Shown one piece after another: positions 44,888 to 55,015 of a DNA stretch of 64,000 nucleotides. The translations under genes and the position numbers were made by a program. The stretch is from positions 62,001 through 126,000 of the forward strand of contig NCRC01000007.1 in the NCBI GenBank assembly GCA_002894685.1. Reading direction: 5' to 3'. The stretch comes from Salinivenus lutea (GTDB taxonomy: Bacteria; Bacteroidota; Rhodothermia; Rhodothermales; Salinibacteraceae). The notes under the pieces were generated by a model. That model worked only from the letters and a program-made list of their open reading frames with translations. It had not been told where the DNA came from and did not search any database. The number at the start of each line of letters is the position of its first letter. The first letter of the stretch is position 1.

Positions 44888-45970
44888 ATGTCAACCCACG
44901 TCGCCCTCGGAGACCGGAGTTACTCGATCCATTACCAGTCCCTCGAACACCTTCCCGGGCTCCTGGAGGACGAGGGGCTTCGGGTCGGGCGGTGCCTCCT
45001 CGTGAGCGACGAAAATGTGGCGGCGCACTACCGCTCCCCCCTCGTCCGCCAGCTGGAACGCGCCGGGTGGACGGTTCGCTCCATCGTGCTCCCCCCGGGC
45101 GAGCAGACGAAGTCCGCGGAGGCCCTGCAGTCGATTTACGACGAGGCCCTCACGTGGGGCATCGATCGGCAGACCCCCGTCCTCGCGCTGGGGGGCGGCG
45201 TTATCGGCGACCTGGCCGGGTTCGCGGCCGCCACACTCCTGCGAGGCCTTCCGCTCGTCCACCTTCCGACGTCCCTCCTCGCCCAGGTGGATGCCTCCGT
45301 GGGGGGCAAAACCGCCATCAACCACGAGACGGGAAAGAACCTCATCGGGGCCTTCTACCAGCCCCGCTTCGTGTGCACCGATCCGTCGGTGCTGGACACC
45401 CTCCCGATGGCCGAGTACACGAGCGGCATGGCGGAGGTCGTCAAGCACGCGCTGATCCGCGATGTCGACCTGATGTCGTTTCTGGAGGAGAACCTCGTCT
45501 CCATTCTGTCTCGGCGCGACCGCGAAGCCGTTGCCGAAACCATTCGGCGAGCCGTCTCCGTCAAGGCCGACGTCGTAAGCGCCGATGAACGAGAGACGGG
45601 CGAGCGCGTGGTTCTCAACTTCGGCCACACCTTTGCCCACGCCATCGAGTCGGTGGCCGGCTACGGCACCTTCTCTCACGGCGAGGCCGTGGCCCTCGGC
45701 ATGCGGGCCGCCCTATACCTGTCCCACCACCGCCACCCCGACACCCTTCCCCGCGAGCGGGCCGTGGAGCTGGTGCGGGCCCTGCCGGTGAAACCGGACC
45801 CGTCCGCCCTCGACTTTGATTCTCTCTACGAGGCGATGCGCTCGGACAAGAAGAATACGGAGGGAACCATCCAGTTCGTTCTCCTTGACCGGCTCGGGCA
45901 CGCATACGTGACGGGCGACCTCCGCCGCTCTCTGGTGCAGCGGGCGTGGGAATTTGCCTGTGAAGAGTGA
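44888..45970 (+). CDS. aroB: 3-dehydroquinate synthase
   Basis: 360 residues. NAD-binding and active-site signatures: LALGGGVIGDLAGFAAATLLRG, PTSLLAQVDASVGGKTAINH, KNLIGAFYQP, AEVVKHALI, and the zinc ligands in LNFGHTFAHAIE and FSHGEAVALGM. It converts DAHP to 3-dehydroquinate in the shikimate pathway. Length is normal. It is transcribed toward the tamB gene; no other aro gene is adjacent. Confidence 0.97.
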   Translation: MSTHVALGDRSYSIHYQSLEHLPGLLEDEGLRVGRCLLVSDENVAAHYRSPLVRQLERAGWTVRSIVLPPGEQTKSAEALQSIYDEALTWGIDRQTPVLALGGGVIGDLAGFAAATLLRGLPLVHLPTSLLAQVDASVGGKTAINHETGKNLIGAFYQPRFVCTDPSVLDTLPMAEYTSGMAEVVKHALIRDVDLMSFLEENLVSILSRRDREAVAETIRRAVSVKADVVSADERETGERVVLNFGHTFAHAIESVAGYGTFSHGEAVALGMRAALYLSHHRHPDTLPRERAVELVRALPVKPDPSALDFDSLYEAMRSDKKNTEGTIQFVLLDRLGHAYVTGDLRRSLVQRAWEFACEE

Positions 45971-46046
45971 AACGCCCATCGTGAGCCGGTTGTAGTAAGG
46001 GCGTTGCGCGTCAATTTCTCTTTTTGGATCCCCACCCGGCCGGTCC

Positions 46047-49000
46047 GTGTCCACCCCACCCGAGTCTTCCTCCTTTCCCTGGCGGTACGTCCGCTGGGTC
46101 GTATACGTGCTGCTCGGAGGGGTCGTACTCTTCTTTGGGGTGACGCGCACGGAGGTGGGCCGCAGTGCCCTCCGACAGCAAATCGAATCGATCGTCTCCG
46201 ATCAATTTGCCGGGTCCCTCCACATTGAGTCGCTCGAGGGCTCGCTGCTCCGCACCGTGGTCGCCACCCAGGTGACCCTCCGCGCCCCCGATGGCGGCCC
46301 CGTCGTGACCGTGGACTCGGTCCGCGCTCGGCCGCAGTGGAGCGCGCTCCTGGGGGCCGAGCTGTCGGTCCGAACGCTCACCCTGATCCGCCCCCACGCG
46401 ACCCTTCACCGGGCCGCGGACAGTACCTGGAACCTCGAACGTGCCCTGCGCCGCTCAGCGACCGACAGCGGGGGCAGGGCCCTCGACTTTTCGTTCGCCG
46501 ACATCGAGATCCGCGGGGGGAGCGTCTCCACCCAGCGGACCGGACCGCCCCCCTCCGCCGTTCGCGAGGGGTGGGTCTACGATTACACGCAATCGCGAAT
46601 GGAGGAGCTCTCCCTCCGCGCCTCGGTCGAATGGCGCACGGAATCAAAGCAGGTCACCCTGCGGTCCGCCACGCTGTCCCTCCCTGATCGGGACCTGGCG
46701 CTGCAGTCGGCCGAAGGAACCCTGACCCAGACGAATGGCGCCTGGGCCCTCGACCCGTTCTCCCTCACGCTGGGCAACACCCACCTACAGGGGCAGGTCG
46801 ACGTTGCCCCCTCCGACTCAACCCGAGACGCACTGGCGGTGGCACTCGACCCGAGCCGCCTCGACAACACGGAGTTGCACCGCCTGATCCCTCGCCTCCC
46901 CCTCCGCGACACGGTCCAGGTATCCGGCCGATTGAGCGGGGCGACGGACCAATTCGTTCTGTCCGACCTCCGCCTCTCTCACGGCGGCTCGTCCCTCACC
47001 GGGGACGGCACCATCTACGGCCTCCCCGAGATGGCCGACCTCGACCTGCGCCTCACGGAGGCCCACCTGCACCCCGACGACCTGACGACGGTGTGGCCGC
47101 AGGCCCCGTCCGCCCGACTACAGCCCCTCTCCCTGATCGAAGGGAACGGATCTGTGCTCGGCACCGTGCAGTGGCGCCACCGCCCCCGCCTGGCCTTCAA
47201 CCTGGAGGGCACGCTCCGCGCCCGCAGCCCCGCCGGCGCCGTGCAGGGCTCCCTCGACGTGGAGCGGACGGCGACGGCCCTCCGCTACGAAACGCAGGTG
47301 CGCGTCGACGACCTCAACCTCGCCCCCTTCACGAACCGCCCGGACCTTGAGAGCCACGTGTCCGGTCGGATCGAATTTGACGGGCGCGGCACTTCGCTCG
47401 CGCGCCTTGCCGGCGCCGGCCGACTGTCCCTCTCCGAGTCGCGACTGGGCGCTGCCCGCCTGGCCGACGCCGAACTGAAGCTGACGGCCGCGGAGGGCCG
47501 CCTCCGCGGGGCCGGGTATGCCCTGCAGCCCGCCGGGGGCGTCCTGTCGCTGGAGGGCGGACTGGATGTGTCGGGGCCGCGCCCACGGTACAATCTGAGT
47601 GCCACCGCCAACGACCTCGACCTGGCCACCTGGAGCCCCGCCCTTCCGTCCAGCGGGCTCAACGCGACCCTTTCGGCGGAGGGGGAAGGCAACACGTGGG
47701 CCTCGGCCGCCGGGGAGGCCGTGCTGTCCGTCGATCCCTCGACCCTCCAACGGGGAGACAGTACGGTGTCGATGCCCGCCCATGACGTGTCTCTGACGGT
47801 GGCGCGCCGCACGGCCCCCGGCCCCCGCGTGCAACTGGATGGTACGCTCGCCACCGCGTCGATCGACGGCCCCGTGCTCTCCCCCGAGGTTCGCTCGACG
47901 GGCCGGTACTGGTGGGCCGCACTCCGGCGGGCGGTACAGGAAGAGATGACCAAGCCGCTGGCCGACACCGCGGCGTCGTCCCCTCTCTCCCCGGACACGA
48001 CCGGCCGAGACGCCCTCCAGGACCAGCTCGCTTCTCGCCCCCGCCCCTCCTCGCCCCTGAACCTCAACGCCACGGTGGCCATCCACCGCATGGATCTGCT
48101 GCGGCGCTGGTGGCCGCAGTTCCCGCGGCGCGCCGACAGCCTGCGAAGCGACCTCGCCCTCACGATGGACGACCACGAGATTCGGGCGTCCGGGACCGTC
48201 TCGGCTCGTTCCCTCGACCTCGGCAGCCAATCCGTTACGCAGGTCGACGGGGCGTACGACCTTACCGCGTCGCACGATGCTCCGATCAACGAAACCCTGC
48301 AGGCAGAGGTCGCCCTCCATGCCGATACGGCTCAGGTCCGGGGGCGCCCGCTTGTCGGCCCCTCCGTCCGCCTCTCACTGAGCGATCGCAGCGGGCGCCT
48401 CCAGCTTCAGGCGGACAAGTACGGCACCGCCGCCCCGGCCCGCCTCGACGCCACCGTCGACCTCCGGCAATCGTACAACCAGTTCCGCATTCAGACGCTG
48501 CAGGTGGGCACGGCGGAGGGCACCTGGCGACTGGCCGCGCCGGGCACGGTATCGGTCTACTCCGACGCCCTCCGGTTCGACTCCCTCCGGGTGGAAAACC
48601 CTACGTCCTCCGGCTCCGTCCCCCAGCGGATCGAGGTCGATGGCATTTTCTCCCCCCGCCCGGCGGATACGTTGCTCGTGAATACACAGCGAGTGTCGCT
48701 CGCCTCATTCTCCCAGCTGGTGGGGCTGCAGCCGCCGGTCGGCGGCCAGCTGAACGGGTCGCTGGCCCTTACCGGGGGATGGTCGCAGCCCCAGGTGCAG
48801 AGCCGGTTTCGGGTGGGCCAGCTGACGTTCGACCGCCGGGTGCTGGGCAGCCTCACCCTCCAGAGCGAATTCACCCCCGGCCGCCCCGACCTTACGGTAA
48901 CGGCCGAGCTGTCGCCCTCCCCCGCCCTCGATAGCCTCGCCGACGCCGACCGTCCCCCCGACGGCGTTCGGACCGTGGAGCAGAATCAGCTCTCCCTCTC

Positions 49001-50840
49001 GGGCCGCGTGCGCCTGCCGGCCCTCACGGACCCCGAGGCCTCCCCCAGCACCGATCCGCTCGACCTGAACGTGGAGGTCGGGCGGGCGGACCTGTTTTTC
49101 TTTGAATACATCTTCGACGAAACCATCGCTCAAGTGCGGGGCGCCACGACGGGCTCCATTCACGTGGGGGGGTCGTTTCGGGACCCGGTGTTCGACGCCC
49201 AACTCCAGTTTGAGAACGGACGATTTCGCCTCCCGCAGTTTGGGCTGTCCTATCGCGTTCAGGGGCCGGTCCAGGTCGACCGGCGCGGGATTCACCTCCA
49301 GTCGGTGATCGTCTCGGACGCAGACGGAACGGCCACGCTCAACGGGAGCCTCCTGTTCAACGACTACGACTACTTCTCCTTCGACCTGTCGGGGCAGCTC
49401 GATGAGATTACCATCATCGACGTGGCCACCGCCGAGGACCTTCCCTTCTACGGAACCCTTCGCGCCTCGGGGGAGGCGACCCTCACAGGCCCCCTCTCCG
49501 ACGCCACCCTGCGCTCGGACAACGCCCGCACGACGCCGGACAGTGAACTGTTCATCCCGGCCTCTCGGGAGGGGGTGGACACCGGAACGGGCTTTATTGT
49601 CTTCGCGGACTCGACCGGAGAGGTCCCCAATCTGCAGGAGCTTTCGCGCCGCGACAACATATTGGCCGACCGCCCGGCGGGCGAGCCCACCTTCACCGAA
49701 GGGCTCGACATCGACATCAACGTACAGGCCGCCGAGGAGTCGACGGTGCACCTCGTGTTCGACCCGGTGGTGGGCGACGTCGTGACCGCGCAGGGGGAAG
49801 GGCGCATCCAGCTGCAGCGGCAAGAGGGCGAGTTTCTGGTGTACGGCTCCTTCAACGTGACGGAGGGCACCTATCAGTTCACCGCGGGCGAGGTCTTCGT
49901 CCGGCGCTTCAACATCAATCAGGGGACGATTACCTGGGACGGCAATCCCACAAACGCGCAATTGTCCCTCCAGGCCGAATACCGGACGCGGGCCTCCCCG
50001 TCCGGCCTCCCGGGCTACAGCAACTACCAGGGGCGCATTCCGGTGCGGGTACAGCTGGACATCAGCGGGCGGGTGGCGACGCCGCAGGTGGACCTGAGCC
50101 TGGGCCTCGTGCGCGACGATCGGGGGGCCCAGGTGGGAACGCAAACCCTGGACGCCATCCTCAATCAGCCCGACCGGACCACCGAGTACGCCACGAGCGT
50201 GCTGCTCACCAACACGTTTCTGCTCACGACGGAGTCGTTCACCCAGAGCGGCACCGGCGCCCCGGGCGAGAGCAACCAGGGCCTGTCGGCCGCCGGCAAC
50301 CAGCTGGCGTTCAACAGCGTCTCGCAGCTGGTGGCCAGCCAACTCAATCGCTACCTCGGCGCAGCGCTTCCCAATGTCGACCTCAGCTTTGGCCTGCAGG
50401 GGGAGGACCCCAGCGACCTCGACATTATTTACGGGGTCGCCCTGCGGCTGCTCAACGAGCGGCTCGTGATTCGGGGCGAGGGCGTGTACACGGGCGACGA
50501 TCCGGATGAGCGGCAGGTGGAGGGGCCGCAGGGCGAGTTTGTGGTGGAGGTTCGATTAACCTCCCGAATCAGCGCCGAAGTGTTTTTCCGGCGATCCGGC
50601 GACGAGTTGACGCGCGGCCAAACCTACACGCAGAGCACGGGGGCCGGCCTTTCATACCAGACAGAGTTTCCAACCTGGAAGGTGCTCTTTCGCCGCGTGT
50701 TCGGGTGGCTCCTGCCCGACGAAGACGACTCCTCGCCCCCGCCCGCGGACGAACAAGATCCCGTCGCCCGCCCGCCCGACTCGACGGAGGCGTCCCCCGC
50801 AGACGCCGCAGACGACGGTGCCTCCTCGTCCGACCCGTAG
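46047..50840 (+). CDS. TamB-like translocation/assembly protein (DUF490)
   Basis: 1597 residues from GTG 46047. One N-terminal membrane anchor (about 13-35, VRWVVYVLLGGVVLFFGVT) is followed by a very long beta-rich, AsmA/TamB-type repetitive region and a C-terminal TamB domain (GTYQFTAGEVFVRRFNINQGTITWDG, then YRTRASPSGLPGYSNYQGRIPVRVQLDISG). The C-terminus ends in an acidic Pro-rich tail. Proteins of this type form a hydrophobic-groove bridge across the periplasm for phospholipid or outer-membrane-protein traffic. No TamA/BamA homologue is adjacent. Confidence 0.92.
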   Translation: MSTPPESSSFPWRYVRWVVYVLLGGVVLFFGVTRTEVGRSALRQQIESIVSDQFAGSLHIESLEGSLLRTVVATQVTLRAPDGGPVVTVDSVRARPQWSALLGAELSVRTLTLIRPHATLHRAADSTWNLERALRRSATDSGGRALDFSFADIEIRGGSVSTQRTGPPPSAVREGWVYDYTQSRMEELSLRASVEWRTESKQVTLRSATLSLPDRDLALQSAEGTLTQTNGAWALDPFSLTLGNTHLQGQVDVAPSDSTRDALAVALDPSRLDNTELHRLIPRLPLRDTVQVSGRLSGATDQFVLSDLRLSHGGSSLTGDGTIYGLPEMADLDLRLTEAHLHPDDLTTVWPQAPSARLQPLSLIEGNGSVLGTVQWRHRPRLAFNLEGTLRARSPAGAVQGSLDVERTATALRYETQVRVDDLNLAPFTNRPDLESHVSGRIEFDGRGTSLARLAGAGRLSLSESRLGAARLADAELKLTAAEGRLRGAGYALQPAGGVLSLEGGLDVSGPRPRYNLSATANDLDLATWSPALPSSGLNATLSAEGEGNTWASAAGEAVLSVDPSTLQRGDSTVSMPAHDVSLTVARRTAPGPRVQLDGTLATASIDGPVLSPEVRSTGRYWWAALRRAVQEEMTKPLADTAASSPLSPDTTGRDALQDQLASRPRPSSPLNLNATVAIHRMDLLRRWWPQFPRRADSLRSDLALTMDDHEIRASGTVSARSLDLGSQSVTQVDGAYDLTASHDAPINETLQAEVALHADTAQVRGRPLVGPSVRLSLSDRSGRLQLQADKYGTAAPARLDATVDLRQSYNQFRIQTLQVGTAEGTWRLAAPGTVSVYSDALRFDSLRVENPTSSGSVPQRIEVDGIFSPRPADTLLVNTQRVSLASFSQLVGLQPPVGGQLNGSLALTGGWSQPQVQSRFRVGQLTFDRRVLGSLTLQSEFTPGRPDLTVTAELSPSPALDSLADADRPPDGVRTVEQNQLSLSGRVRLPALTDPEASPSTDPLDLNVEVGRADLFFFEYIFDETIAQVRGATTGSIHVGGSFRDPVFDAQLQFENGRFRLPQFGLSYRVQGPVQVDRRGIHLQSVIVSDADGTATLNGSLLFNDYDYFSFDLSGQLDEITIIDVATAEDLPFYGTLRASGEATLTGPLSDATLRSDNARTTPDSELFIPASREGVDTGTGFIVFADSTGEVPNLQELSRRDNILADRPAGEPTFTEGLDIDINVQAAEESTVHLVFDPVVGDVVTAQGEGRIQLQRQEGEFLVYGSFNVTEGTYQFTAGEVFVRRFNINQGTITWDGNPTNAQLSLQAEYRTRASPSGLPGYSNYQGRIPVRVQLDISGRVATPQVDLSLGLVRDDRGAQVGTQTLDAILNQPDRTTEYATSVLLTNTFLLTTESFTQSGTGAPGESNQGLSAAGNQLAFNSVSQLVASQLNRYLGAALPNVDLSFGLQGEDPSDLDIIYGVALRLLNERLVIRGEGVYTGDDPDERQVEGPQGEFVVEVRLTSRISAEVFFRRSGDELTRGQTYTQSTGAGLSYQTEFPTWKVLFRRVFGWLLPDEDDSSPPPADEQDPVARPPDSTEASPADAADDGASSSDP

Positions 50841-50933
50841 CGCGTATGACTTTTTCATCCGGTGCCGAACGGTTTCCCCACACCCGTCGTTACAGGTCTG
50901 ATATCTGATATATTTTCACGACTGTACTGACAC

Positions 50934-53108
50934 GTGGCTTCACACGACACGACGACAAGCGCCGACGAGTTACGGCAACAGATTCTCAAATTCCTCCGCG
51001 AGCATCCAAACGAGGCCTTTCGGTCACACGAAATCGCCAAGGGCCTGGGCATCGAAGAAAATGAGCGGTACCTCCGCTTCTGTGACGTCCTGGCAGAGAT
51101 GAATGCGCAGCACGTAGTGGCCCGGGACGGGCGGAAGTATGAACTCAAGTCCCAGACGACCCACCGGGTCGGCGTCCTGCGATGCAAGCCGCAAGGGTTC
51201 GGCTTCGTGCAGGCCGTGGACAGCGACGAGGAGTTCTTTATCCGCGAGCCCCACATGGGCGAGGCCCTGCATGGCGACCTCGTGCGGGTGGCCGTGGCCG
51301 CCCGGGCGGCAGACGACAAGAAACGCGAGTGTGAGGTCGTCGAGGTCGTCGAGCGGCGGCGCACCCAGGTGGTGGGCACCTTCCGCCACCGCGGCAACTA
51401 TGCCTTCGTCGAACCGGACGACCAGCGCATTCTGCAGGACGTGTACGTCCCCTCCGACGCCTTCGGTGGGGCCGAGGACGGCGAAAAGGTCGCGGTCTCC
51501 ATCGACCGCTTCGACAGTCGGAAGGCCTCGCCCGAGGGGCGCATCCTGCGGGTCATTGGCCCCGCCGATGACCCCAACGTCCGCGTCCTTTCGCTCGCCA
51601 TGAGCATGGACGTGAAGGCGGACTTCCCCAAAAGCGTGGAGGAAGAGGCCGACGCGATCCCGGTCGACATTCCCCGCTCGGAGATCGACCGGCGCCTGGA
51701 CCTGCGCGACAAGCCGGTCTTTACGATCGACCCAGACGACGCGAAGGACTTCGACGATGCCATCCACATCGAGAAGACCGAGGAGGGCAATTACAAGATC
51801 GGCGTCCACATCGCCGATGTGAGTCACTACGTGGAGCCGGATACGCCCCTCGACGACGAGGCCTTCGAGCGGGCGTGCAGCGTGTACCTGGTCGACCGCA
51901 CGATCCCGATGCTGCCGGAGAAGCTGTCGAACCAGGTGTGCTCCCTCCGCCCCAAGGAAGACAAGCTGGCCTTCTCCGTGCTCATGGAGGTGACTCCCCA
52001 GGGCGAGGTCGAGGACTACGACATCCGGGAGACGGTTATCCACTCCCGCCAGCGCCTGACCTACGACGAGGCCCAGACCTACATCGACGGCGGCCACCCG
52101 AACGATCCCGCCGCCCCGTACGTCGTGGAGGCCAATCGGCTGGCGAAGCGGCTCACGAACAAACGGCTGCAGGAGGGCGCCGTCGACTTTGGCTCGGACG
52201 AGGTAAAAGTCATCCTAGACGACGACGGGCACCCGCAGGACATCGTCCGGAAGGAGCGCCTGGCCGCCAATCGGCTGGTCGAGGAGTTCATGCTTCTGGC
52301 GAACCGCACGGTGGCCGCTCACATCGGATCGCCCGACCGTGGGGCCCGCTTTGCCCAGAACGGTCAATCCGACGGAGAGCGCGAGCCGCTTCCCTTCGTC
52401 TATCGCGTACACGACACGCCGGACGGGGAGCAAATCCAGCAGTTGGCCGAATACGTGAAGCTGTTTGGACACGACATCCCCCTTACCGATGGCAACATTC
52501 GATCCGAAGACCTGAGCGACCTGATCGAAGCCATCAAGGGCCAGCCCGAAGAACAGGTCATCGTGCGGGCCGCCCTCCGGGCCATGTCCAAGGCCGAATA
52601 CGCGGTCGCCAACATTGGCCACTACGGCCTGGGCTTCGACTACTACAGCCACTTCACCAGCCCCATTCGCCGGTATCCCGACCTCATGGTGCACCGGCTG
52701 CTGAAACGGTACGCCACCGGCGAGTCGCCGGCAAACGTCGAGGACCTGGCGGCCAAGTGCGAGCACTGCTCCGAGCAGGAACGGAACGCCGAAGAAGCCG
52801 AACGGGAATCCGTGAAGCTGAAGCAGGTCGAATACGTTCAGGAGCACGTCGGGGACGTCTTTGAGGGGGTCGTCAGCGGCGTCACGAAGTTCGGGGTCTT
52901 TGTCGAACTGACCGAACTCCTCGTTGAGGGCCTCGTCCACGTTCGCGACATGGACGACGACTACTACGTCTACGACGAGTCGACCTACACCATGCGGGGC
53001 GAGGACACCGGCAAGTCCTACCGGCCGGGCGACACGGTCACGGTCGAAGTCGTGGGGGCCGACATTGACTCCCGCGAGATCGACCTCCTGTTTGTTGACG
53101 ACGAGTAG
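50934..53108 (+). CDS. rnr: Ribonuclease R (RNase II/VacB family)
   Basis: 724 residues from GTG 50934. Order: N-terminal winged helix (ELRQQILKFLREHPNEAFRSHEIAKGLG), cold-shock domains (LRCKPQGFGFVQAV, VVGTFRHRGNYAFVEP), RNB catalytic domain (TIDPDDAKDFDDAIHI with metal-binding aspartates; FTSPIRRYPDLMVHR) and a C-terminal S1 domain (GDVFEGVVSGVTKFGVFVEL). It degrades structured RNA 3' to 5'. The basic Lys-rich tail seen in E. coli RNase R is absent. It starts about 90 bases after tamB. Confidence 0.95.
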   Translation: MASHDTTTSADELRQQILKFLREHPNEAFRSHEIAKGLGIEENERYLRFCDVLAEMNAQHVVARDGRKYELKSQTTHRVGVLRCKPQGFGFVQAVDSDEEFFIREPHMGEALHGDLVRVAVAARAADDKKRECEVVEVVERRRTQVVGTFRHRGNYAFVEPDDQRILQDVYVPSDAFGGAEDGEKVAVSIDRFDSRKASPEGRILRVIGPADDPNVRVLSLAMSMDVKADFPKSVEEEADAIPVDIPRSEIDRRLDLRDKPVFTIDPDDAKDFDDAIHIEKTEEGNYKIGVHIADVSHYVEPDTPLDDEAFERACSVYLVDRTIPMLPEKLSNQVCSLRPKEDKLAFSVLMEVTPQGEVEDYDIRETVIHSRQRLTYDEAQTYIDGGHPNDPAAPYVVEANRLAKRLTNKRLQEGAVDFGSDEVKVILDDDGHPQDIVRKERLAANRLVEEFMLLANRTVAAHIGSPDRGARFAQNGQSDGEREPLPFVYRVHDTPDGEQIQQLAEYVKLFGHDIPLTDGNIRSEDLSDLIEAIKGQPEEQVIVRAALRAMSKAEYAVANIGHYGLGFDYYSHFTSPIRRYPDLMVHRLLKRYATGESPANVEDLAAKCEHCSEQERNAEEAERESVKLKQVEYVQEHVGDVFEGVVSGVTKFGVFVELTELLVEGLVHVRDMDDDYYVYDESTYTMRGEDTGKSYRPGDTVTVEVVGADIDSREIDLLFVDDE

Positions 53109-53288
53109 TCTTCCCGCCCCCTACCGGGGACCGGAAGTGGATTCCCGAACCGGGGGCCTCCCCACTCCCGTCGTCGCGTCGGCCCCGTGAGAGGATCGCG
53201 AGACGCAGTGCCCCCTCTTTCGGGGCTGAAAAAGACCTTATGGCGCAGATCGACGGGGAGCAGGGCCCCTTCCCTCTCGGGCCGGGGA

Positions 53289-54545
53289 CTAGGCCGACGC
53301 TTTGCGCGTCGCCTCCGCCGGGACGTCTTCTGAAAAGTCGTGCACCAGAAGCCCGCTCCGCAGCTTCGGCTCGAACCAGGTTGACTTGGGCGGCATCAGG
53401 CTTCCCTCGTCCGCGACCGCCACCAGCTCCTCGATGCTGGTCGGGTACATGCTGATGGCAAGGTCCGCCTCTCCCTCGTCCACCCGCTGCTCAAGCGCCT
53501 CCGTGCCGCGAATGCCGCCCACAAAGTCGATGTTGTCGTCGCGTCGCGGGTCGCGGATGTCGAGGAGCGGCTCCAGAATGTACTCACCCAGGCGAGCCAC
53601 ATCGAGCTGATCCGCAACGCGCACGCCCTTGGAAGGCGGCAGCACGAGGCGATGCCACTCCCCGTCCAGGTACAGGCAGACCGTGCCTTTCGAGGCGGGC
53701 ACGGGGTCCGACACGTTCCGCTCCACCTGAACGTGCTCCGCTAGTGTGTTTCGGAAGGCCTCCGGGGGCTCAGGGAGATCGAACACCACCCGGTTGTAGG
53801 CCATGATGTGCATGTTGCTCATCGGGAAAAGGACCGCCGGAAAGAATTCAAAGGCGGCCTCGGGGTCGGTCTCGTCGGATCGCAACTGGGCCGCGACCCG
53901 ACTTGCGGCCTTGCACCGGTGATGCCCATCCGCAATGTACAGGTGATCGAGGGCGCGGAAGGCCTCCACCAAGGCGTCCGGGTCGCGCACTTTCCAGATC
54001 GTGTGGCGCACCCCGTCCTCCCCCTCGAAATCGTAAAGAGGAGCCTGCGACTGCGTCTCCTCGAGAATGTCCTGCGCCGCATCTAGGTCCCGGTACGTCA
54101 GCATCACCGGCTCGGCGTGGGCCTGCTGGGCCCTGATGTGCCGGGTCCGGTCCCGTTCTTTGGCCGGACGTGTCTCCTCGTGTTTTACGATGGTGCCCTC
54201 ATCGTACTCCCGAACGGACACGCACCCGAAAATTCCCGTCTGCTTGCGCCCGTCCATCACGAGTCGATACACGTAGAGGGCCGCCTCGGCTTCCTGCTCA
54301 GTGTCGTCCGCCTCCACAAACCGCCGAAGATTGATCGCCCCCTGTTCGTAGACCGCGTCATCGTACAAATCCGTCCCCGGCGCCAGGTCGACCTCGGGCC
54401 GGGCCACGTGGAGAAAGCTCCGCGGATTGCGCTCGACCTGTGCCCGCGCCTCCTCGGTACTTACAACATCGTACGGGAGCGAGGCAATCTCCTCGACGTG
54501 TTCGGGGCGGGGGCGAACGGCGCGAAACGGGCGAAGCGTAGCCAT
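53289..54545 (-). CDS. DUF1015 family protein (HipA-like/SerK-type)
   Basis: 418 residues from ATG 54545; an earlier GTG at 54653 adds 36 residues without homology. Family signatures: RPFRAVRPRPE, ASLPYDVVSTEEAR, NPRSFLHVARPEVDL, ETRPAKERDRTRHIRAQQAHAEP, YIADGHHRCKAA and MHIMAYNRVV. One archaeal DUF1015 member is an ADP-dependent serine kinase, so a small-molecule kinase role is possible here, but the bacterial members are mostly uncharacterised. It is convergent with rnr across a 180-base gap in which I see only weak hairpins. Confidence 0.88.
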   Translation of the reverse strand: MATLRPFRAVRPRPEHVEEIASLPYDVVSTEEARAQVERNPRSFLHVARPEVDLAPGTDLYDDAVYEQGAINLRRFVEADDTEQEAEAALYVYRLVMDGRKQTGIFGCVSVREYDEGTIVKHEETRPAKERDRTRHIRAQQAHAEPVMLTYRDLDAAQDILEETQSQAPLYDFEGEDGVRHTIWKVRDPDALVEAFRALDHLYIADGHHRCKAASRVAAQLRSDETDPEAAFEFFPAVLFPMSNMHIMAYNRVVFDLPEPPEAFRNTLAEHVQVERNVSDPVPASKGTVCLYLDGEWHRLVLPPSKGVRVADQLDVARLGEYILEPLLDIRDPRRDDNIDFVGGIRGTEALEQRVDEGEADLAISMYPTSIEELVAVADEGSLMPPKSTWFEPKLRSGLLVHDFSEDVPAEATRKASA

Positions 54546-54772
54546 GAACACAGAAGCATCAATCTGAAAAGGCGCAGGGAGCGGCCGATCATTCGCACGG
54601 GGTGCCCCCTGCCGAACACTACAGTGTAGGCAGGTCGTCCCCGTCCCCTCCACCCTCGACCTGTGGACATTGCGTTAATCTGAATGGGGACCGCTCAGGC
54701 CCCGAACATTCCTCAGATGGAGGCGTCTAAGGGAGTGCTAAATCGGAAAAAGCACGCCGAGGCGGCTAACAT

Positions 54773-54845
<73 letters not shown>

Positions 54846-54856
54846 CTGCCCCTGAA

Positions 54857-54904
54857 ACGTCGATTCCGGGCCTCACGGCCGGGAATCGGCGTTTTCTTTT
54901 TGCC
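54857..54904 (+). terminator. Terminator of tRNA-fMet
   Basis: A 16-base-arm stem (54857-54872 with 54877-54892; one G-U pair and one mismatch) around a TCAC loop, followed by TTTTCTTTTT. It begins 12 bases after the tRNA 3' end. Confidence 0.92.
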
Positions 54905-55015
54905 CCCAGTCCCCGTCGACGGCGGCCTACGGGACCGGCGGCCCGGCGGGCGCTCCCGGTGTCCCTCTCTTCCATCGTCCCCCTCTCTTCCAACCGGGCA
55001 AGGCCCCTCCTGCCG

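Noticed and set aside
48705-50342. 545-codon frame antisense to tamB
   Set aside because: No motif; the plus-strand TamB domain is well supported.
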